Position numbers and translations under genes: made by a program
In this document: positions 21,101-31,879 of the stretch, piece after piece
How the letters are laid out: each line of letters starts with the position of its first letter
How positions within the stretch are numbered: the stretch's first letter is position 1
The notes under the pieces: model-generated
The model's input: the letters and a program-made list of their open reading frames with translations, nothing else
The model's database searches: none
Told to the model about the DNA's origin: nothing
Assembly: GCA_022559985.1 (NCBI GenBank)
Contig: JAFJTR010000007.1
Coordinates: 620,001 to 684,000 of the forward strand
Direction of reading: 5' to 3'
Length of the DNA: 64,000 nucleotides
Origin: Parastagonospora avenae f. sp. tritici 18332-5
Taxonomy: Eukaryota > Ascomycota > Dothideomycetes > Pleosporales > Phaeosphaeriaceae

Positions 21101-23096
21101 GCTTTTCAACATTGCTCAGGGGAAGATGACTGAGCTAAAAGATGCTCTGGTTACGCTAGAGAGTACTCCCTTGAACAAGCGTCAGGATCCTCTTGCCGCT
21201 CTGACCAGTGCTGCCTCTGGTATGAACGGCGTTTTCAACACCATCGTCGAGCTCCTCACCACCATCCTCTCTCTTCTTGGTGACAGCTCCACTGACGCAA
21301 TTACTGGTGTGTTGGACGACCTGACTGACAAGATCGGCGCTCAGAAGCGAGACTTGGACGGAGATGCTTTGACAGACCTTCTGTCGACCCTCCTCACCAT
21401 TCTCGACACGCTGCTTGACGTGACCAAGCTCCCAGGTCTTGGTGCTCTCCTGCAAGGCTTGCCGGCTGATCCTGCTACAGTAGCTGCGGAAATTCTTCCA
21501 CCTGTGGATCTTACCTCTGTATTGGCCGGTGGACTACCAGACCTAGGTACGCTCCTTGGCGGTGGCATTCCCTTGCCTCTTCCTGATGTGGCAGATGCTC
21601 TTCCCGTCATTCCTGGGCTACCTGTGCCTAGTCTTCCTGCGAACCCAGCACCAGTTTTGGCCGTAGACCCAGTACCGATTGTGTCTTCGCCTCTTGCATC
21701 TACGAGTGGCATCAAAGCCACACTCTCAGTGGTGAAGGATATCCCGCTGGACGGCCTTGTCGGAGACGTCACCAAGCGAGACGGAAGGCTTCACGCTCGT
21801 CAGCTCGGAAGTCTGGGAGGAGGTTTGACAGCAGTCACCAAGCCCCTTACAACTGTCAGCGGTTTGACAAAACCTGTCACTAACCTTGCCGGTACTGCAG
21901 GCAATATCGTGGCTCCAGTTGTCAATGTTCCTGTTGCTGGTGTGAACCCTGGTACTCTTCTAGCCAACGCTCTAGGTACTGCTCTGGCGGCACCTGCTGT
22001 CGTTCTTGGGGCTGCTTTAGCACCTGTCGCTACACTAGCCGATGCTATCGACAGTGGCAAGCTGCTCAATAACGTTGGCTCTGCCCTCGGAAATGTCCCG
22101 CTCCTTGCTGCTGTCGATGATATTGTCGACGCTATCCCAGGTAGCAACGCTCTCACATCAGTTACTGGGAAACTCGGACTTGACAACCCACTTAATGTGG
22201 TGAACAATGTTCTGGGCGGCGACCCTCTCGCGAGTCTCACTAACATCAAGCCCATCACGGATCCCGTTTTGACAGCTCTGTCTCCGGCTGTGGGTGCTGT
22301 TGACACGGTGGTCGATGGCGTTACCGCCCCATTGGCCGATGTCATTGACCACATTGCCGCTGCCCTGGCGCCTGTAAGCGGTGCTTTGGGACCTGTTGTC
22401 AACGTCCTCCAGCCTGTCGCTGACCTTACGAAGCCTGTTAATGCTCTCGTCTCGCCACTCTTCAGCAACATTGGTGGTTCGACTTCAAATGTACCCATCT
22501 TTGCTGGACTTCCAGCTCCATTCGGGACTGTAGCTGCTCCTTTCACAGGTATTGTTAGCACACTCACCAACGCTACGAAGCCTCTCCAGAGCTTGGCCAC
22601 CCAGCTGGGTTCCCTCAAGAGCTTGCTCGCGCAGGCACTTGTTTCGCTCAAGGGCCTCATTCCTGCGAAACCAGTGAAGAGAGATGCATCTGTAAGTAGA
22701 CACCTAACCTCATATTACTATGTGACATTCGCACAGTCACTGACAAGCCCGATCCAGATCCTCACCACGCCTGACGCGCAGACCTTCCTAGCCAAATGGC
22801 AACACGTTGGCGCCTATATGGCACAGCTCAACCAAATGGCTGCCGGTGAGCTGATGAACGTCATGATGGACCCCAGCAGCTTCCCGCCGAACATGGCATT
22901 GATGGGCGATGCGTCCGAGGAAGTGAAGAACTTCGTTACGGATTACTACAAGCTCGCGCAGTCCATGGACGGCAGCAACGTCTCCACGGATGACAAGATC
23001 GCCTTCCTCAAGGCCATGTTTGACGGACCATCCGTCAACATCGACTTCAAGTCCAAGCGTGACATGCGTCATGGCATGCGCGAGGGCAAGGAGTAA
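18105..23096 (+). CDS. giant secreted Kex2-type repeat precursor
   Basis: A frame open for 4,992 nt encodes 1,663 aa, or 1,648 if the likely 45-nt intron at 22692-22736 is removed. It opens with a signal peptide (MSRIQAASALLLLSLPNGFAS). Eleven KR dibasic sites lie at residues 369, 422, 571, 614, 938, 989, 1025, 1081, 1224, 1525 and 1651 (unspliced numbering), plus RR at 254. The residue after KR is Asp in seven of eleven. Several KR-bounded modules look alike: an acidic start, then a 25-30-residue amphipathic Leu/Ile/Met helix (for example NIAQELLNMAVTMSKELP). Residues about 660-930 are Ser/Leu/Pro/Val low-complexity. No enzyme domain is seen. It fits fungal kexin-processed secreted proteins, such as repellent-type surface peptides or peptide precursors. 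The product is unknown to me. Confidence 0.85.
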   Translation: MSRIQAASALLLLSLPNGFASPLAQEALPVFQLLSSASSVSTASAATPISQVVSLVKPSAASDVPAPTGVSDLTGGVVTSPELPLESFASPPLVDPTDIQGPKNLFINPVPNPLMPSITPVLETDSVLVTPVPSFSDATPSPIEVVSAILSLATIPIALPTGSALLNFTVPAATNVSAPVIAPIPVDAILADPLAPIKAATTALTLPPQIVVDLVHKFINLSFGLMNIAKNAPVGGGKNTGIVPPNLQRISRVRRQTVPGFSTTTSALPPVSKISSLMDPLMALASNMANKIQQVPIAGGLVTKVPLADALGVIGKDDLSDINPADATGMIKELLALATRMIGTMQMPKIAAPAGLPFDLFGSLGSLTKRDDLGEMDPTLTMSIISQILDILSIMTNETPAGAAAEVVPLDAILSVANGLTKRGLDVKPDVTFAVLKKIVNTISKLISVFPGLEKVAAGLPLTETVGKLPLDTVEEAIAGLPLGDLTSKLTSGVSPLAGIAGTLPATNVLSNPLAALDPLVAGLTGGLLPTGPVAATLPAVDLSANPAAALLTGNVASGLLANSLLGRLAKRDMSTVQSNTVMNIAQELLNMAVTMSKELPAANAMANQGMLGKRAADAYISPTAIAETLKSILGLVSDLAKKIKGAVPVAGPAVLPAPWVPEEPVGLPGLSLPPSVPIVSAPIPKLPMAISSLPAAVSSVSVAVPSVPAAVPSIAAGLPGAPALPSLPAALPSLPVSVPSVASALPSLPALPSLSLVLPSVPVAVSSVPVALPSVSAVLSSLAVAIPSLPVAAPSGLPTDLPELPLELPDELADLPEDVLPGLSTAAPVPLPLPLSVELPSDDVLPGLSTSAPVPLPLPLSVELPSNLPTDLPTDLPADLGAELPTAPPTDLSAPTTPNLPTADIAGSPADLFDLPSLEIDPLTGLPIEDVPLSKAKRDVAAAEPGALDIVGATRLLTLLLDIAINLSAKVSEKGLNAVTKIDGTLGKRGTMNTEQLELFNIAQGKMTELKDALVTLESTPLNKRQDPLAALTSAASGMNGVFNTIVELLTTILSLLGDSSTDAITGVLDDLTDKIGAQKRDLDGDALTDLLSTLLTILDTLLDVTKLPGLGALLQGLPADPATVAAEILPPVDLTSVLAGGLPDLGTLLGGGIPLPLPDVADALPVIPGLPVPSLPANPAPVLAVDPVPIVSSPLASTSGIKATLSVVKDIPLDGLVGDVTKRDGRLHARQLGSLGGGLTAVTKPLTTVSGLTKPVTNLAGTAGNIVAPVVNVPVAGVNPGTLLANALGTALAAPAVVLGAALAPVATLADAIDSGKLLNNVGSALGNVPLLAAVDDIVDAIPGSNALTSVTGKLGLDNPLNVVNNVLGGDPLASLTNIKPITDPVLTALSPAVGAVDTVVDGVTAPLADVIDHIAAALAPVSGALGPVVNVLQPVADLTKPVNALVSPLFSNIGGSTSNVPIFAGLPAPFGTVAAPFTGIVSTLTNATKPLQSLATQLGSLKSLLAQALVSLKGLIPAKPVKRDASVSRHLTSYYYVTFAQSLTSPIQILTTPDAQTFLAKWQHVGAYMAQLNQMAAGELMNVMMDPSSFPPNMALMGDASEEVKNFVTDYYKLAQSMDGSNVSTDDKIAFLKAMFDGPSVNIDFKSKRDMRHGMREGKE
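20559..20708 (+). repeat. 75-bp tandem duplication inside the precursor gene
   Basis: Two in-frame units, 20559-20633 and 20634-20708, each encode 25 residues reading DVLPGLST(A/S)APVPLPLPLS then VELPS(D/N). The nucleotides have diverged mainly at third positions, while the protein is nearly unchanged. Confidence 0.9.
22692..22736 (+). other. probable 45-nt intron with no stop codon
   Basis: Inside the large precursor gene: donor GTAAGT, branch-like CCTAAC, acceptor GCACAG. Its length is a multiple of three and it has no in-frame stop, so spliced and unspliced mRNAs both stay open. Splicing would join KRDAS to SLTSPIQIL. Confidence 0.65.
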
Positions 23097-26000
23097 AGAT
23101 TGTGATACACAGGTGAGTTCACGACGCGGCTGTAATACGGTATAATGTAGTCGATACACATAAGCTGACAATTGTAGACATGGGTTTGTGCGCAAAGATG
23201 CTCGATTGTAGATCAAATGCTTGTGGTGTCTTGTTGAGCAACAATCGGATGCCAACGGTCCGATGAAGTGGCTGGGGATACAGCTTTTCTGTGGAGCCAT
23301 GCCGCAGAAAGGGGCGTGTTGAGCGAAGCTGCGCTTCTTCTTGTGGTTAGTGAAGAGGCTGTAATGGTGTTTAACTCCCCTTTCGATAACGTATCTCTTT
23401 CTAACGGCCTCAATGTTACACTCTTTCCATGATTCGTGCCTGCTACGTCTGAGCTTTGAGAACCATAGGAGCGCAAGTAAGTGTGGGCTATAGGATGTCA
23501 AGGTATTTTTAGTACTTTGTAACGTGCTGGTCAGCTATCGAGTCTAGTCAGGCTTACGTACAACATGTCAGCTTTTCTCTAGTAGCAGATGGAATGACAC
23601 CAGAGAGCGCTTGAATCACTGCAATGCTCTCTTCCGCCCTCATCTCAAGAAGCACAATGGCGTGATCACGACTCAACGAAATGCCACACGGTGGCCTCTG
23701 AAGAAAACGGTGAGTTCCAGAAACTCAATCGTCGATATTCCCGCTGCCTATTCGAGTCAACATCGGCACCGAGACTCTCATTTCGACAAGACGACAATCC
23801 GTTTTGGTGTTGGCGTGGCGTTCGGCAGATGGAATTCGGCGCCGAAAGGCAGTGCCGTGACTCGACCTCCACGGCACGCAAATCGCTTCCCCAGCGTCAG
23901 AGTGAAGCAGTCTAACGCGCACGCTAGGCTCATGACGAAGGGTATTCAATTGTTCGAAGTGATGTCGGGCCAACTTCACGTGGCTTCACGATCCAGCCAC
24001 TCGGTGTCGCAAACTAACGCTAGGTCTAGCCGAACTGCTGCTGCTGCCCTGATGAGTTTCACCATCGCACGACTCTGGAAATTCATCGACAGCGCTTGTT
24101 GACTCGACATGTTTGTTTTTGATGATCGTGTCGAACTTGTTTCGGTAAACGGCTCTTGAGGTGGAGTTTCACCGGTGAAGAATGCCGGTCAAGTTATCCG
24201 GAACGACGCGTCGCGATGCGATTTTGGCGTTGTGATGAACCCGTCCTGCCCTGCCCTGCGCGGAGCATGCTTCCGGTTGAAGGAGGTGTAGAGGAACAGC
24301 ACCGCTGGGCGCTCTCTCAGCTACGTAGCGTGTCCGTAGTTAATATGTGCAACAATGCGTGACACGGCCGAGTGACATAGGAGTAATGCGCAACGAGAGC
24401 AGTGGAGGCGCGACGACTGCCGTGTCGATAAGAGTTGCAACCGCAACTCCAGAGTCTTTTCTTCCGTGAGCACCAGCCGCCTCGCGAACGGTCGCCGCGA
24501 AAACGGACATCGGTCCCTTGGTCGCGTGGCAAACGTTCTGTGAATTTGGGCGTTGGGACCGCGATGCCGTTTGTGCGAAATGAGGCCGACCCAAGATAGC
24601 TCATGGCTTTACCCGATGGAGTCCGATGTCCGCCTTCTAGAAACTTTGGATAGAAGGTCAGAGCAGACGGCAGAAAAGGTAACCTCGAGATTTGCACCCC
24701 ATACTCCACTTACCGATTGTTGGTAGGGAGTACCTGTCCTTTGCGGAGAGCAGGACAATCAGTTGAACATTGGCAGAACGCCACAAGCATGGAATCCCTA
24801 CGACAATCTCGATCTTCAGAGGCCAAGGGTCATGGCTCGCTATCTGACAGTACAGTAAGATACAGGGCAGTGGAGATGAGTTGTTCCGTCATTCTACCCT
24901 GCTCGCAGAACAGAGCGGAAGAATACTCCATACTGTGTCGCATATTGCACAAACAGGAGAATCCTATTCAGCGTGTTTCACAGACTCCCTCAGTTTATGA
25001 ACGGACAATGAAGTCCAAATGGAACTCCGAGCGATGGTATCTCTGGGCGAGGTTGCGCATAAATGTCACTGTCGAATTATTTTTGACATCGACCGTGCTT
25101 GCCGTCATGCGTTGACACTTTGGGCAGGATTGCTTACAGAAGGTGGTGTCAGGATCCTAGTCAAACATGTATCCCACGGATGTCTCGAAAGTGACGGGCG
25201 ACAGGTGAATGCGGAACTGGAGATGACATACCATACAATTAGACTTTGCACGGTGCTGAAGTGCGACATGCTTGTAGATGCGTTCCGGCAGTTCATAGAA
25301 ACTATATTCCCACAAGCTGTAGTTCGCACCCCCTCAGGCCGGGGAGCTTTCCGTAGTCTAGTCGCCTATTCTAGTTCAGGATGGGCGGGCGATGAGACGT
25401 TTTACTTTAGCTGCATGCGCCAACTGCAGTGGTTGGGTACTAAAACTGCAGCTTCTTGATTTTGTTTCGATGAGATGTTTCAACTTTGGTGCACATCAGT
25501 TATGTCAGTCTTGTGTCGATGTGATTCTGTACACAACCTCAAACACGGATGAGCAGTATGTATGCGCCTTGCAAACCTTCTGAAGACGACATTCGCGTCA
25601 GAACGTATACTGTGACTTTCTATTATCCGCCAATCATGGAAGTCGACAGTGCAAGGAAAGATGGCCTGCAATGCGTCCTGCACCTGTAATCTGACACCAG
25701 GTGCGGCATATATTCGAGCGCGTTCTGTTTGAGCTCAACCTACTATTGGGACGCAGATGGCATCTTATGTATAAGCCCAAATAGCTAATTGGTACGCTGC
25801 GAAGAGATAAAATAACCTTGGAGTTAGACAGATCAACTGAATTGCCCTTGAATGGTGCTCAGGGTTGATCGTTGCGTTCAGGACGACATCTCTGGAGACC
25901 ATAGGCACATGCCGACCTCGTCACTTCCTTCGGGAAAATCGTGGGGTCATAGTATAAAAGGATGATGTAGATGGTATCTGACCTGTTCATGGTTCATGAT

Positions 26001-27591
26001 TGAATCGGCGGACAGTTTGGGGACGTGCACTCAGCATTTCGCCCAAAGGGGCTGGTACTCTTGGCACAGACACGCGAATTTTGTTTCATCATACAAAATG
26101 CCGCGACTGCAAGCCTCCTCCATCCAATAAGACGAATTCTCAATCCACCCCGCGCGCCTGTTACGCGTTTGTTGGGCCACAAGACTACAGGCATATCCCT
26201 TCCTCGCCGGTTACAGGATGACCCTCTTTGCTCGACGGGCCTCGAATTTGCTCACGCCGCTGCATGAGAAAATTCCTTCACTCCCTGCTGTTGGCGATTA
26301 CGTGTTGGGGCAAATGTCTCTCCAATCATCACCCCACATTGACACAGTTATGAGAAGCGTGTCCAGCTGAAGCTGAAAAAGAACGAAAGGGTTGGCCGGC
26401 CCCTGTAAAACGTTCGGCAAGCTCCCTCATTGGAAGCCGAGTGACGGCGGTTCACCACCAGGCGGCTATTCCTCAACCACTCACCACGAGGAACGCGGAC
26501 TGCTACAACGGGATGGACGCTCCCGCGTCTCACTCGTGTTTTCCCATCATGTCATTCTTCTGCTACGGTCCGAGAACGCGCGTGTCGAGAGGACACAGCT
26601 GACCACGTCGTTGTTACTGCTTTTGATCTTCACGATTACGTGGAGCGGTCGAATTCTAATCGCATGAATGCGGCGCCTATGTTTAGCGAATCCACCGAGA
26701 GCTCATGGGCTCTCGAACAAGCAGCTCCTACCCAGCAGTGCACCACGCGTCTGACTCCTCCATGATGATTACCGCCGGAAGAGTATGTGTGAAAGGCTCA
26801 AATGGCAGCACAAAGACGTCGATGCGAATCATGATGTATGTACGAGCTGCTCCCACAGAGTCGCTGTGCTACCATTGGCCATCTCAAGCCAGTACCGTGT
26901 CGCGAACATCAAGCCTACTTTCCGGACCGGCGTGAGGGCCATCCTTGCACAATGCGATCCTGGACGCTCGTGCATTCGTACCTGATGTCTTGGCCCGCTA
27001 GGCTTCGGGGATGCATGCGCTATTCACTAGGGCTGCAGGGTAGGGAGGCCCTGGTCATCCTTGATCGTCGCATGCCCTCGACACCAAGCCGGTGGCCCAG
27101 CCACGAAGCCGCCTTCGCTTCTGCCTTTCCTGCACTCTTCTTCAGTGTGACTCCCGTGCCGCCCCAGGTTTATCATTCTTTAGTTTGCTGCAAACTGTCG
27201 CTCATTACCCCCCTCTGTGCTGTACCTAAAAGTCCCTTCACTCCTTTCGGGCTTTCTCACTGCACCTTTGTGTTTGAACTAGTATCGACACAATAGATCG
27301 GCTACTGTTTCTGTTCCGCGACCGACCGCTGATTCTCACGCTGAACCTTAATTGCACCCGCTGTCAAGGTTTCACCACGGCCATAGAACGTCGCAATTAG
27401 CAATATTACAAGAAGAGCTATTGAGCACACGCATTGCTCCATTGACTCCTGGTCATTACTTCGCCGGCCCGATCGCTGGGGACTGTCAAGATATTTCCCT
27501 TATACATATCGACCTGGAGCTGTGGTCATTCCCATGTTCCCAATATCGAAAGAGTTTTGACTGAGGATTGCAATCGGTATCTGGCGTACAC
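23097..27591. other. 4.5-kb gene-poor stretch
   Basis: I find no gene model here with family motifs or phase-consistent introns. ORFs up to 237 codons occur, but the longest (minus 22788-23501) is largely a shadow of the precursor gene end. The rest (for example 23611-24102 and 26838-27296) look random. No transposase, reverse transcriptase, tRNA or clear repeat was recognised. Confidence 0.5.
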
Positions 27592-29358
27592 ATGTCGAAC
27601 GGGACGCAATCGTCGCCCCTTCACGGGGCATGCCCCGCACCTTTTTACGATGCCTCCAAGTTTGACTTGGGCGGGTGTAAGTGTATTGATTGATCTCCCA
27701 TCGTCATATGCTGACAAACACAGTTGTTGATGGCCGCTTCTGCGCGCCTGTTGGCAGAGGCCTCGTGTGCTGTCTACCGTGTCCGATGACCGACTATCTC
27801 TACCCTCAAGGTAAACCTCATGCTTTGGCCTTTCACCAATGATACTAAGCCCCGTCAGATTTCAACACCTACTATACTGTTGCTGAGGGATTGAACGTTG
27901 CAGGCCTGGTTTTACTTGTTTTCCTGTTGGTGTCTTTTCTTGTCTTGCCTGCGGAGAAGACCAGACGACACTATCTCAGCTACTGTCTGATAATAGCTGC
28001 TATATTCATGGCTGTAGGTTCATGACTTCTCAAGGCACTGCCATAAAGCTAAAGCTAACAACCACCAGCTCGGCTTCGTGATACCTTTAGGAGCGAAACC
28101 TGAACAATGCTACAACGAAATCACTCCCAACGACATGTACTCGAGTCTCTCTTGTGCTCTCTCGGGTGCTTTCCTCATCTCTGGCGGACTTTCCATGGCA
28201 GTCTGGAGTAAGTGCAGTTGAGTGCAATTTTTTGTAACAATACTAACTCTCCTGAAGTTTTCATCCGCGCTCTGTCTATGCATCTCCAGATTTGCTGGGA
28301 CGTCACACCTGGCAAGAAGTTCTTCTACTGGGCACAAGGCCTGGGATGGTCTGTGGCTGCCACCTTTTTCACAATCACCATCACGATTACCGGTGTATCC
28401 TTCAGGTTCGGCGACGTATGCCACGTTAACTCCGCACATTCGATGAGCGATTTCTGGGGGCCTTTGCTTGCGATTGCCGGCGCTGCTATGCTCATCCAGG
28501 TCGCAACGTAAGTTCACTTCAAATCAACGTAGTGCGCACTATTGACGTTATGATAGTTTCGGGTACTGCATCAAAGTATACCTTCAGAACATGCTTAGCG
28601 ACGACAAAACCGAGACACAGAGTAGCGCTGGCCTGCCATCCTACACGACAAGTATGCGAACGCGCTCCGCTCGAGCAGTATATCGACGTGTGCGCAAAGT
28701 GCTCTGGCTTCAGTGGCGTGGCATAACGATCGTCGTCTTTATCCTGGTCGACGTCATCTTCTTCTCCGTCGTTTTCATCTGGTTGAATGCCCTCACATCG
28801 CACGCACGAGACAATGTGAAGGAAATGATGCCATTCATAACTTGCCTTATGGACAACCCAACGGACCCATCACCTTGCTTTGAGCTTGGCCAAGATCTTG
28901 CGGTCAACGAATCGACTGTCATTGCCATTTTGATGATGCTCTCTATCGCCGGAATTCAGGTTTTTGTTCTCCTCGCGCGGGGAAGCATGTTCAGTGGCTG
29001 GCTCGATTTCTTCAGGGGCAAGTTCAGCAAGAATCGCGAGTTTGTTTCCCTCGATGCTAGGAATCTTGCAGAACATTCTCGCAACTACGAGCTGAAGAAG
29101 TTCGAAGATGGTGCCATACAATCTCCCGCAAATGTTCTTACGCCCCCACCAGAGATCGCCGGCTATGGTCAGTTCAGATCAGACACTCCAGACTACTTTA
29201 CGAAGGAGACGCAACGCGAGTACATCAGCCCGACCTTGAGCTTCTCAACTCCACGACCCCTGTCGCGGTCCGCAACTCAAGTCGACTGGGATCCTCGGTC
29301 AACACACGCTAGAGGAGGTCTTGGATTCCATCCGCCTGAGTACGACGCCAAGATTTGA
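27592..29358 (+). CDS. seven-transmembrane GPCR-like receptor
   Basis: Six exons (27592-27676, 27724-27810, 27859-28013, 28069-28207, 28258-28507, 28557-29358) join in phase to give 505 aa. All five introns are 47-55 nt. A Cys-containing extracellular N-terminus (FCAPVGRGLVCCLPCPMTDYLYP) precedes seven hydrophobic segments, including LNVAGLVLLVFLLVSFLVLP, YLSYCLIIAAIFMALGFVIP, ALSGAFLISGGLSMAVW and ITIVVFILVDVIFFSVVFIW. The loop KTRRHYLSY and the Cys pairs resemble the frizzled/smoothened-like receptors reported in filamentous fungi. The cytoplasmic tail is about 130 aa and Ser/Thr/Pro-rich. Ligand and G-protein coupling are unknown. The exact receptor class is my inference. Confidence 0.8.
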
Positions 29359-31879
29359 TTCGCTAGCCCAGAGCCTTAGACAGAGCAACAATGGAATTGC
29401 AACTGATCACGTCAAACACCGATTATTCACCAGTTTGTCGCGGGTCTCAGCAGATCTAGCGCTTATGTAATAGTGGTCGAAAACGCAGCCGACCTTCGCA
29501 TGTGCCAACAACACGTCTCAGCGCGACAGACCTCGAACGGAACATCTGTGCGTGTAACGTAATCACGCCGTGCTCCGTGCCTCATGAAGGTGACAGACTT
29601 GGCAGATGGTCGATCTCACCATATCAACGTCGACATCGGGCCTTGTCGATATGGCCGGAGTTTACCTCCGCTGTGTCTTCAATGGCATCGTTTGGACGAA
29701 GGCCCGATAAACTGCGTGTCTAAACACCACGTTCATCTAACGAGAACATACTTCATCCAGCAAGTGAGAAGCATGACATCACCAGAAAGGAACTAGATCC
29801 GCAGCTTCGGTCTTTTCCATATCATCCTCTATGCAGGAGTCCATACTGGTCGGGCAGGATGAGACATGCCGACCATGTTTCGGATCAAAGTATTACATTG
29901 CATTGCAGTGACAGACTGCAGTCAGCTTCACGAAGCGAGAAGACCTCTCATGGAAACTCGCATATCTTCATATGTTACGAACTCTCTCATATACTAGACT
30001 ATCTTAGCCAGCTGACAATACTGTCGGCTCAAGAAGCAAAAAGATCATTACCTATTATATCCACTTTCCCTCTACATATGTGCTAATCGATCGGCTCCTC
30101 CAGCTGTCGCTTACATGCCGCAACCACTGACGTTGACCAGTCTATGCTTCAGATCCAGACAAGCTGGTTGATCCTGCCGGTTAAACGCAGTCACTTAATG
30201 ATTTTGGCAAGGGTGTTCATCTCACGAACAGCATCAGACGAAATGTGGGAAGATCTACCATAGTTCGAGCTATCTACAGGAACTCGCAAGTGTCTGGGCT
30301 ATCAGCAGCAACCGACATTTGCTGACATTGCGGAGGATCGCGGACTGGGCGCCACCAGCCCACTCAACGCCCGCCCAATAACCGTTGATGCGGCGGCACC
30401 ACAAGAGAAGACCGTTTTGCCGTGCTGACAGGTCCATCAGCCAAACCGCATTGAGACGATAGGCACCGCGCCTCCGCACTTGTCGCCCTAGCCAAATCCA
30501 CCACGCTCAACAATGCCTTGCACCAAAACCCGCGCAGTATCACGAGCACGCGACCGCGTGAGTGCCGTCACATCTTCGGCCTTCCAGAAGGCCCACCGCG
30601 CTAAACATACGCGATGGATTCGAAGCGTTAATGCGCGCGGAGTACCCGCATACAAAGAGGAAGTTGGCCCGCGGCCTAGAGTGGGGCGTGCGGATGCAGG
30701 AACAGGTCCTTGGGCGCGGGCACGGCACGACGACCAGACCAAACGCTGCGGAAATAGCCACTCGAGCGGCCTGGAAGGCAATCCCGCAAACGGGCTGTGG
30801 ACATCACATAAAAAAAAGTACTCCCACATGCATGAGATTAAAGCCACAATATGCAAGCCCGGGCTCGCTAGACAATCATCCGCCCGGATTCGATACCTTT
30901 GTGCTCAACAAAGAAGATTCCTGGGTTTTCTCTTCGCTCGTTGGATATTTGCCACGAGCGTAGAGCATGGGAGCCATGCGGGCAAGCCGATATCCTGGTG
31001 TCGGGTCACCCGATGAGGGCAGTGTGTCATCACACAATGGGGATGGCCCGGGCTTGAATGGGGGTGCATCCCGGCGGCTGAAGCTGCTATTGCTGTGGAT
31101 ATATGTGCGCGGGTTATGGACTAACTGGAGATCCGGGTAGTTGTAGGACTGCGGGTTATGGACTAAATTGACGATCTGTACATCATCGTGTGCGGCTTCG
31201 GACGTAGAGAATCGATTTTGATTACGTTTCTCGTGGTCGCTTATAGCTGTAGTATAGGATGGATGTAGTCTGGGAAGATACACATCCTTGACGAATCGTC
31301 GTGAGGCTATTGATGAAGCGTCGTGAAGCTATACGCAGCTCTATTATCATACAGCGGAATGGCCTGATCTCGTGTAAACCCTTCAAGCTCCTGTGATATC
31401 ACGAGGGTATCGAGCTAGTCTATCCAGGTAAACAGCTCGTCGGATGCAGTGGACTCGAAGGGTCGCCTTTCTTCGTGCAACAATGATGAAATAGTAAAGG
31501 TAGATGGGAGTAGAGGACCTTCCTTGATACAGATTTCGGCTTTAGTGGGAATGTACATGTTCATTCTTACAGTACACTTGATCTTTTTGACGTGCAAGTG
31601 TTGCGACTTGTGTCTACCATCACGGTTGATGAAGAGATGATCAACAAGTTCAAGGCTTTCACATGGGTATCTTCATTCATGAATAGGCACATACATGTTC
31701 TCACTCGATGGGAGACATAGTTGTCGAGAAAAGCTCGAGTACAGTATGGTCTTCTAGTTTAAATTCTTCTATTCTCTTCTTGCCTGAGAAAGATTGGATA
31801 CTATCTATCTCTCTCCTCGAAACACATGACTGTTCTCTTGATGTGTACCTCTCCAGATATTGCAGCTCAAAGTACCACT
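29359..31879. other. intergenic, no supported gene
   Basis: 2.5 kb without a gene I can defend. It contains a 15-bp match to the 5' end of 18S rRNA at 30164-30178 and a 16-bp direct repeat (GCGGGTTATGGACTAA at 31109 and 31151). ORFs of 120-167 codons around 30488-31283 overlap on both strands. Confidence 0.45.

Noticed and set aside
18869..22660. Long minus-strand ORFs (329, 383 and 286 codons) opposite the large precursor gene
   Set aside because: They are Ala/Gly/Thr/Arg-rich mirror frames caused by the biased Leu/Pro/Ser/Val codons of the plus-strand gene. No start context, introns or motifs.
30488..31016. Overlapping ORFs of 122-167 codons on both strands
   Set aside because: Mutually overlapping, compositionally odd, no motifs; a stop-poor stretch rather than a gene.
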